A DNA stretch of 45,498 bases from Pirellulales bacterium. GTDB taxonomy: Bacteria > Planctomycetota > Planctomycetia > Pirellulales > JANQPP01. The position numbers and the translations under genes are program-made. Where the stretch lies: positions 1 through 45,498 of the forward strand of contig JANQPP010000157.1 in NCBI GenBank assembly GCA_028289405.1, given 5' to 3'. Of this stretch, positions 40,862-45,498 are shown in pieces. Every line of letters begins with the position of its first letter. Position 1 is the first letter of the stretch. A model generated the notes under the pieces. That model was given only the letters and a program-made list of their open reading frames with translations. It did no database searches and was not told where the DNA came from.

Positions 40862-42143
40862 TCTCTTGAAGTAGCGGATCCGGCTCGGAAGCCCCGGTCG
40901 CCAGCGTATCTTCTCGCGCCTTTTGCCGCGAGCCACGATCGGCCACGTCGAGGAGAATGTCGATCCAGCGGCGGATGGTCTCTTCATTGAATTGCGAAGC
41001 GGCCTTCCAGCCCTCCTCGGCGGCGGATTGGCGGCATGCTAAAGGAAGTCGGGCCAGACGAGTGAGGGCCTCCGCCACATGTTCGTCCCGGCGGATCGTG
41101 AACAAGAACTCCGCCAAAGCCGGCCAGAGGGTGATGCCACAGTCCTCGGAAACCAAGACGGCCCGGCGCCGTGCCTGCGCTTCCAGCGCGACCGTGCCGA
41201 AGGTTTCGATCGCCGAGGGCAACACCAGGACGTCGGCGTCGTCGATCGCTTCTAGAACCTGGCCACGGTTCAGCCAGCCGAGGTAATCCAGATTGGCCAG
41301 CCGTGCCGCGGCCTGCTTGACCCGGCCACGTAGCGGTCCGTCCCCACCGATGGAAAAACGAAAATGAGGCAGCCGCTGGGCGGCCTCCAAGATGTGATGC
41401 ACTCCCTTCTCCGCCGCCAATCGGCCTAGAAAAATGACGCGTGACAATGGGGTCCGGAGCGGACGGCAAGGTACATGCAAAAACGGAGCTGCCAGCGGAG
41501 TGCCCGCGATGCGCGCCTGTTTCGCGCCGCGGCGTTTAGCGTCTTCCAAGGATTCCACGTTCATGGCGACCACCGTGTCCGCACGCCGCAACAGCCAGCC
41601 TACCGCCCCAGAGAGCGCCCACCGGGAGGGCGCGGCCCAAAGGGGATTCCAATACAAGTCGACCAAGCGGTCGAAATTGGTGTGGTGCGCCACCGCGACC
41701 GGAATGCTCCTCCGTTTTGCCAGCCACAGCCCGGCGGCCGCATAGGGCCCTAGGCTGGGGATCACGATCACATGGGGCCTTTGTTCTTGCAGGAGGCGCG
41801 CCAAGGCGCGGACGCGGGGAACGAATAGCCGCTGCGTGGCGTCTCCAGGCAAGGGGAGGGAAAGCCGCTGATGTCCGGCGGGTGGATCCCGCTGGGGCGC
41901 GACAACCGTGAACGAGCCCACTTGGCCACGCAGGTGCGTCGCCAAATCCTGATAATAGGTGCCCACTCCATTCCGGGCCGCCTCGGCGTCGGAGATCACG
42001 ACGACCCGCAGACGCGTCGCGGAGAATGGAGGTTTTTCGCCCGGTGCCCGGTCAGTGTGAGGAAGCGGGGGTTCCGGCAATGGTACGCTGCTCCCCTTTT
42101 GCAGGTGTGGTGTGTGGCGGTTGATGCTCAGGCGCGGATTCAT
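40809..42143 (-). CDS. GT4-family glycosyltransferase
   Basis: A 444-residue GT-B fold glycosyltransferase. The Rossmann-like acceptor domain starts at about residue 45 (LRVVVISDAEAARNGVGTYYQDLA, a GT4-type glycine-rich loop). The donor domain begins at VIFLGRLAAEKGVHHILEAA, and the EX7E motif appears in SAIETFGTVALEA. Such enzymes use an NDP-sugar to extend cytoplasmic or lipid-linked glycans. The N-terminal 44 residues are not conserved and overlap the sulfotransferase gene by 92 nt; the real start may be later. It sits between the sulfotransferase and the deacetylase. Confidence 0.92.
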   Translation of the reverse strand: MNPRLSINRHTPHLQKGSSVPLPEPPLPHTDRAPGEKPPFSATRLRVVVISDAEAARNGVGTYYQDLATHLRGQVGSFTVVAPQRDPPAGHQRLSLPLPGDATQRLFVPRVRALARLLQEQRPHVIVIPSLGPYAAAGLWLAKRRSIPVAVAHHTNFDRLVDLYWNPLWAAPSRWALSGAVGWLLRRADTVVAMNVESLEDAKRRGAKQARIAGTPLAAPFLHVPCRPLRTPLSRVIFLGRLAAEKGVHHILEAAQRLPHFRFSIGGDGPLRGRVKQAAARLANLDYLGWLNRGQVLEAIDDADVLVLPSAIETFGTVALEAQARRRAVLVSEDCGITLWPALAEFLFTIRRDEHVAEALTRLARLPLACRQSAAEEGWKAASQFNEETIRRWIDILLDVADRGSRQKAREDTLATGASEPDPLLQENDFEPHGSDLRQHHLHP

Positions 42144-43278
42144 CCAGCAACCCCTTATAAACTTTACCGAACCGGCGGGAGATGTCGCAATCGGTCAAGC
42201 CGAATTCCGCGAGGGAATAGCGATGTCCGCTACGGTATTGGCGCGCGCTGGCATTCAGAAGGCTCAACTGTCGGCTGAAAGCTTCGGTGACCTCGAATCC
42301 CAATTGCCGCAGACCGAGTTCGACTTCACGTCCCGGTGAGTTTTTCAGATCAGCATAAGGCGTCAAACAAAAGCGCTCTTGGGAAATCCGCCCCGCGCAT
42401 TGCCAAAGATGTTCGTAGTAAAACTCGAATGTCCGCAGGAATTCCTCGACCAACTTCGCGTCATGGGGATCGTGTCCGAAAGCACGGACGCCCTCGCGAA
42501 TGGAGCTAAGCTGAGAGGGAATCGTTTCCTCCGGCGCGCGAAACAGGCCGATGAACCGGGCATCCGGGAATTCGTCCGACAGAGATTCGATCCACGATGT
42601 GAAACACGGGTTCTTGGACAAGAAAATTTTATCCGTGCCCCGAGCGTACAGATGCCGTTGGACGAGTCCCTTGTACACATGCAATACATGGCGTCGGGTT
42701 TCAGGTGTGATGTCCCCATCAAAACGGGACAACCGCCACAGCGCCGCGCACCTGGGAAATGCAATGACCGGCAGAAAACAGGCTCCAAAGGGGAACAGGG
42801 CCAGATAGTCTTCCTCCGGCAGCAAAAGTGACGTGTGATGGATGTGGCGCTGCGCCCCTCCCAGGGCGCGCTCCAGCCAGGCTAATAGCCTCCGCAGCGG
42901 CCCGCCCAAACAGGAGTCGATACGCTGCAGGCCGAGCCAAAACATCTTTTGGCAGATGGCGGGGGCGAAGAGCAGTTCCCACAACGGAAACGTGGTGAAC
43001 TGTTCGGTGTCACTTGCCACCAGTCGATGCATCAGCGTCGTGCCGCTGCGCGGAGGCCCCACGATGAACAGAGGCCGCCTGACCGGAACCCGGCGAAAGC
43101 CCGGAAAGAGAACGTGGTCGAGCGCCAAGGCCAGGCGGTTCATGAGCTGAAGCGGCAGCATCAAAGCCAACAGGCATCCCTGGCTGGCAAGCCGCCGAAC
43201 TTGACATGGAATGCCGCCGGGAGAAGCAGTCCACATACTTCTCAAGAGCCGGTTCCAAGTGGGCAATTCATTCCGCAA
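42052..43278 (-). CDS. Sulfotransferase family protein
   Basis: A 408-residue PAPS-dependent sulfotransferase. The 5'-phosphosulfate loop is IVGPPRSGTTLMHRL (about 71-85), and the 3'-phosphate-binding part is likely FIGLFRAPEETIPSQL (about 240-255). A region of hydrophobic helices lies before the loop. Such enzymes sulfate carbohydrates, lipids or phenolics. It is the first gene of a three-gene minus-strand operon whose reading frames overlap (92 nt with the glycosyltransferase, about 53 nt between the latter and the deacetylase), implying translational coupling. The start ATG 43278 has only weak ribosome support. The cluster suggests a sulfated glycan on the surface or in an exopolysaccharide (inference). 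Confidence 0.9.
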   Translation of the reverse strand: MRNELPTWNRLLRSMWTASPGGIPCQVRRLASQGCLLALMLPLQLMNRLALALDHVLFPGFRRVPVRRPLFIVGPPRSGTTLMHRLVASDTEQFTTFPLWELLFAPAICQKMFWLGLQRIDSCLGGPLRRLLAWLERALGGAQRHIHHTSLLLPEEDYLALFPFGACFLPVIAFPRCAALWRLSRFDGDITPETRRHVLHVYKGLVQRHLYARGTDKIFLSKNPCFTSWIESLSDEFPDARFIGLFRAPEETIPSQLSSIREGVRAFGHDPHDAKLVEEFLRTFEFYYEHLWQCAGRISQERFCLTPYADLKNSPGREVELGLRQLGFEVTEAFSRQLSLLNASARQYRSGHRYSLAEFGLTDCDISRRFGKVYKGLLDESAPEHQPPHTTPAKGEQRTIAGTPASSH

Positions 43279-43387
43279 GGCTAGGTCCCGCCAGATTCTT
43301 AAGAGTGTGGGCTAACCCATCGCGCCGCAGCCTCACCGTATCCTAGCCTCACGGCAAACAGTTCGAAAAGGGGTCGTTACCGGCGGT

Positions 43388-44489
43388 ATGGATTTACTCT
43401 CGTCAATACAGCTAGCCGAACTGCCTTCTCGATTCTCCACGAATGTCCATCATGGTTCATGGGTGTCCCCTATCCCTGCGCTGGAATTCGCCAAATCTTC
43501 ATTCCACTTTCATAATGAGTCGAAATATTTGCCGTTGGACTTGCCATGCGAACGTCCGCGCCGGCACGTCTTCGTGAAATACAAACGCGGCCACCCTGGA
43601 GCATCGCGGAACACTCATGAAGGCTGTTCTCATGAAAATCATACGGTTTGCATCGCGGGTTGGTTTTTCCTCCGTGTGGCTATCGGCCTCTTATTCGTTT
43701 CCACGGCTTTCCCTAACGAGCCGGCCAGGGATGCCGCACCGGCTGACGTATTGCTCATCGCGCATCGTGGAGGTGTCGTGGACGAAGGCCGCATCGAAAA
43801 CAACTTGCCCGCGATCGAGGAAGCGGTCGCGCGGGGCTATTTCATGCTGGAAGTCGACCTACGCGAAAGTCGTGACGGCCATCTGGTAGTCCAACACGAC
43901 GAAGACTTCCGAAGATTCTACGGCGACGCGCGAAGAGTAGACGAACTAACTTGGGGGAAAATTCAACAGCTTCGATCCAGCCCCGGCGAACTGCGGCCGA
44001 TGGACTTCGCGGAATATGCCTCCGCCTGTCGGGACAAGATCCGCCTCATGCTGGACACGAAGGGTCCCGATCACGATGAATCGTTTTTTTCGGAGATGCT
44101 GCGTATTCTCCGGGAAAATGATCTGCTCGAAGACGCCTTCGTGATTGGTACCGCAGTCCAAACGGGTCTTTTATGGTAAGGCCAAAATCGGACTAAACCG
44201 GCGAGAGCTGAAGGCGGCGATGGAAAAGGGGGAGGACGTCGCGAAATTGTATTTTCTCTTCGAGCACGGCGCGGATTTGGACGCGGAAACCGTGAAGCTG
44301 GCGCGAAGACAGGGGGTCGTTGTCGTCCCTTCGGTAAACATCTTTCATTACCCGCCCGAGAAGCATCACAAGCTAGCCGAGTCCGACATCCGCCGCCTTC
44401 GCAAGCTTGGCGTGAAGTACTTCCAAATCGACTCGGTGTACGAGAAATATGCTCGTGAAGATCCCAATTCTCGGGCAGCGGTACGATAG
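43388..44489 (+). pseudogene. Glycerophosphodiester phosphodiesterase, frameshifted
   Basis: A GDPD-family TIM barrel broken by a frameshift. The first frame carries IAHRGGVVDEGRIENNLPAI, YFMLEVDLRESRDGHLVVQHD with the catalytic His/Glu/Asp set, and MLDTKGP, then stops at 44177-44179 after FVIGTAVQTGLLW. The second frame, open from 44145 to 44489, continues the protein naturally: SKRVFYGKAKIGLNRRELKAAM, FLFEHGADLDAETVKLARR and KYFQIDSVYEKY. The break is near 44155, where one extra or two missing bases would restore the frame. The signal peptide may involve another shift: MKIIRFASRV (from 43632) is in a different frame from VCIAGWFFLRVAIGLLFVSTA. The enzyme hydrolyses glycerophosphodiesters; this copy is probably inactive or reflects sequencing errors. 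Confidence 0.75.
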
Positions 44490-44595
44490 TTCAATATGGA
44501 CTAAGGTCAATCGACGAGAGATTTCACCGACTAGGCGTTTTGTGTCGATGGCTCTTAACAAATTTTGAACGTATTCCGCCCGATTGCGAAGCCTC

Positions 44596-45414
44596 ATGCG
44601 ATCGCGACACCGCTCACCGTTCCTGCACCCGCGCGATTTCATCGCCGGACAATGGCGCTGCCTTTTGTGGCTATCGTTGGCCGCGATGCCCGTGCTCTGG
44701 CATGTACCATCTCTGCATGCCATGACACCCAGCGTGGAACGCGTCCATCCGCTCGGAGCCCAGCGTGGCGCCACGGTGGATCTCGAAATCAAGGGCGTCC
44801 GGCTTTCCGAGCCGCTGGAATTGATGTTCTATCGAAATGGTGTCGCGCGGCAAGAAATTCGTGGACGTGGTTCGGAACTTGTCGAAGCACGCATCACCCT
44901 GTCTTCCGATTGCACGCTCGGCCAACTCTCCTTTCGCTTGCGAACGAAATTCGGAGTCTCGGAATTACACCTGCTCAGCGTGGCTCCATATCCGGTGGTC
45001 GCCGAGTCGGAACCGAATTCCGACATCGAAGATGCCCAAACGGTGACATCGGGGGGCTGTACGATTGAGGGCGTACTGGCCGACGCCGATGTCGATTTTT
45101 TTCATGTGTCACTCCAACGGGGAGAGCGATTGAGCGCGGAAATTCACGCGATGCGGCTGGGAGCACATCTCGTGGATCCGTATCTGGCCATCCTTGACGC
45201 TGATGGTCGAGTGTTGGCCGAGGCGGACGACACGCCGCTGCTCAAGCAAGATGCATTCGTGTCGATCCACGCGCCTGCGGATGGTACGTACTTTGTTCAG
45301 GCTCGTGAAAGCGCGTTCGGCGGCGACGACCTCTCCCGGTATTTGTTACACATCGGCTCTTTTCCTCGGCCTAGGGGCATTTTTCCACTGGGAGCACCAC
45401 CTCAGTACCCATGA
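44596..45414 (+). CDS. Exported PPC-domain protein, apparently truncated
   Basis: A 272-residue predicted exported protein. A signal-like hydrophobic segment (CLLWLSLAAMPVLWHVPSLHA) precedes an N-terminal beta domain (VERVHPLGAQRGATVDLEIKG). A bacterial pre-peptidase C-terminal (PPC) domain follows at about 125-255: AESEPNSDIEDAQTV, DADVDFFHVSLQRGERLSAE, DPYLAILDADGRVLAEADD, GTYFVQARES. It ends FPRPRGIFPLGAPPQYP. In longer planctomycete relatives, as I recall them, this same FPRP motif opens a second repeat and the protein continues for several hundred residues, so this copy looks cut short by a stop. Start ATG 44596 is tentative with no good ribosome site. Confidence 0.7.
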   Translation: MRSRHRSPFLHPRDFIAGQWRCLLWLSLAAMPVLWHVPSLHAMTPSVERVHPLGAQRGATVDLEIKGVRLSEPLELMFYRNGVARQEIRGRGSELVEARITLSSDCTLGQLSFRLRTKFGVSELHLLSVAPYPVVAESEPNSDIEDAQTVTSGGCTIEGVLADADVDFFHVSLQRGERLSAEIHAMRLGAHLVDPYLAILDADGRVLAEADDTPLLKQDAFVSIHAPADGTYFVQARESAFGGDDLSRYLLHIGSFPRPRGIFPLGAPPQYP

Positions 45415-45474
45415 ATAAGTCTTTGAGCGTTCGCGAGAATCCGATAAGCTGGGCCCAGACAAGGAGGTCAGGCG

Positions 45475-45498
45475 ATGGAATTCTCATTGAATGCCCGG
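45475..45498 (+). CDS. Start of a new gene (only eight codons in window)
   Basis: AGGAGG at 45462-45467 lies 7 nt before ATG 45475, a near-ideal ribosome site, and the frame begins MEFSLNAR. It is cut by the window end. It could be a separate gene or the reopened rest of a damaged PPC protein; nothing more can be said. Confidence 0.5.

Noticed and set aside
1..45498. CRISPR arrays, tRNA or rRNA genes and complete insertion sequences
   Set aside because: Looked for regular direct repeats, cloverleaf-like stretches and transposase motifs; none found. Only the miniature hairpin element resembles a mobile sequence.

Overview
The window reads as chromosomal DNA of a planctomycete, most likely of the Pirellulales/Pirellulaceae type (inference). 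The evidence is two DUF1559 prepilin-like genes each followed by a small lipoprotein, three PEP-CTERM proteins (two with dockerin-like calcium repeats), a bacterial topoisomerase VI B subunit, an FG-GAP/ASPIC-UnbV protein, a PPC-domain protein and many lineage-type secreted or membrane proteins of unknown function. The DNA is GC-rich, genes are on both strands with generous spacers, and many starts have clear AGGAG-type ribosome sites. I saw no rRNA, tRNA, CRISPR array or complete insertion sequence.

Layout. 1-5.2 kb: topoisomerase VI B (partial, minus), two small secreted Gly/Tyr-rich proteins, a sugar-phosphate isomerase/epimerase, and a DUF1559-lipoprotein pair. 5.36-6.49 kb: a candidate retron, with a promoter-like site, a hairpin-rich msr-msd-like non-coding RNA, an intrinsic-terminator-like hairpin and a retron-type reverse transcriptase carrying NAxxH, YADD and VTG. 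6.5-9.6 kb: a short-chain dehydrogenase, a 144-bp array of five consecutive hairpins that looks like a miniature mobile or REP-like element, a cupin, and two PEP-CTERM genes. 10.0-17.7 kb: HAMP-like membrane protein, YkuE-type phosphoesterase, an RND/MMPL exporter with an unexpected insert resembling the C-terminal domain of UDP-sugar dehydrogenases, an SLC13 permease with TrkA-C domains, and a DedA/YqaA protein. 17.9-25.5 kb: bifunctional proline dehydrogenase/P5C dehydrogenase (PutA with a C-terminal ALDH-like domain), a beta-barrel outer-membrane protein behind a good sigma70-type promoter, ArgJ, and a two-TM RCK potassium channel overlapping argJ.

25.5-35.7 kb: planctomycete-type membrane and secreted proteins (one with octapeptide repeats), a MaoC hydratase, a decayed toxin-antitoxin module, an acidic PDZ protein, a second RCK channel, small membrane proteins, a DUF1499 protein and a second DUF1559-lipoprotein pair. 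36.3-45.5 kb: a near-perfect palindrome, a PEP-CTERM/dockerin protein, an FG-GAP/ASPIC protein, a three-gene overlapping operon (sulfotransferase, GT4 glycosyltransferase, DUF2334 deacetylase) suggesting surface or secreted glycan work, a frameshifted glycerophosphodiesterase, an apparently truncated PPC protein and the first codons of another gene.

The strongest candidate for an undescribed system is the retron at about 5.36-6.49 kb. It has a compact RNA with a short potential msDNA, its own predicted terminator before the reverse transcriptase, and no recognisable effector gene. Second are the chimeric MMPL exporter and the five-hairpin element.
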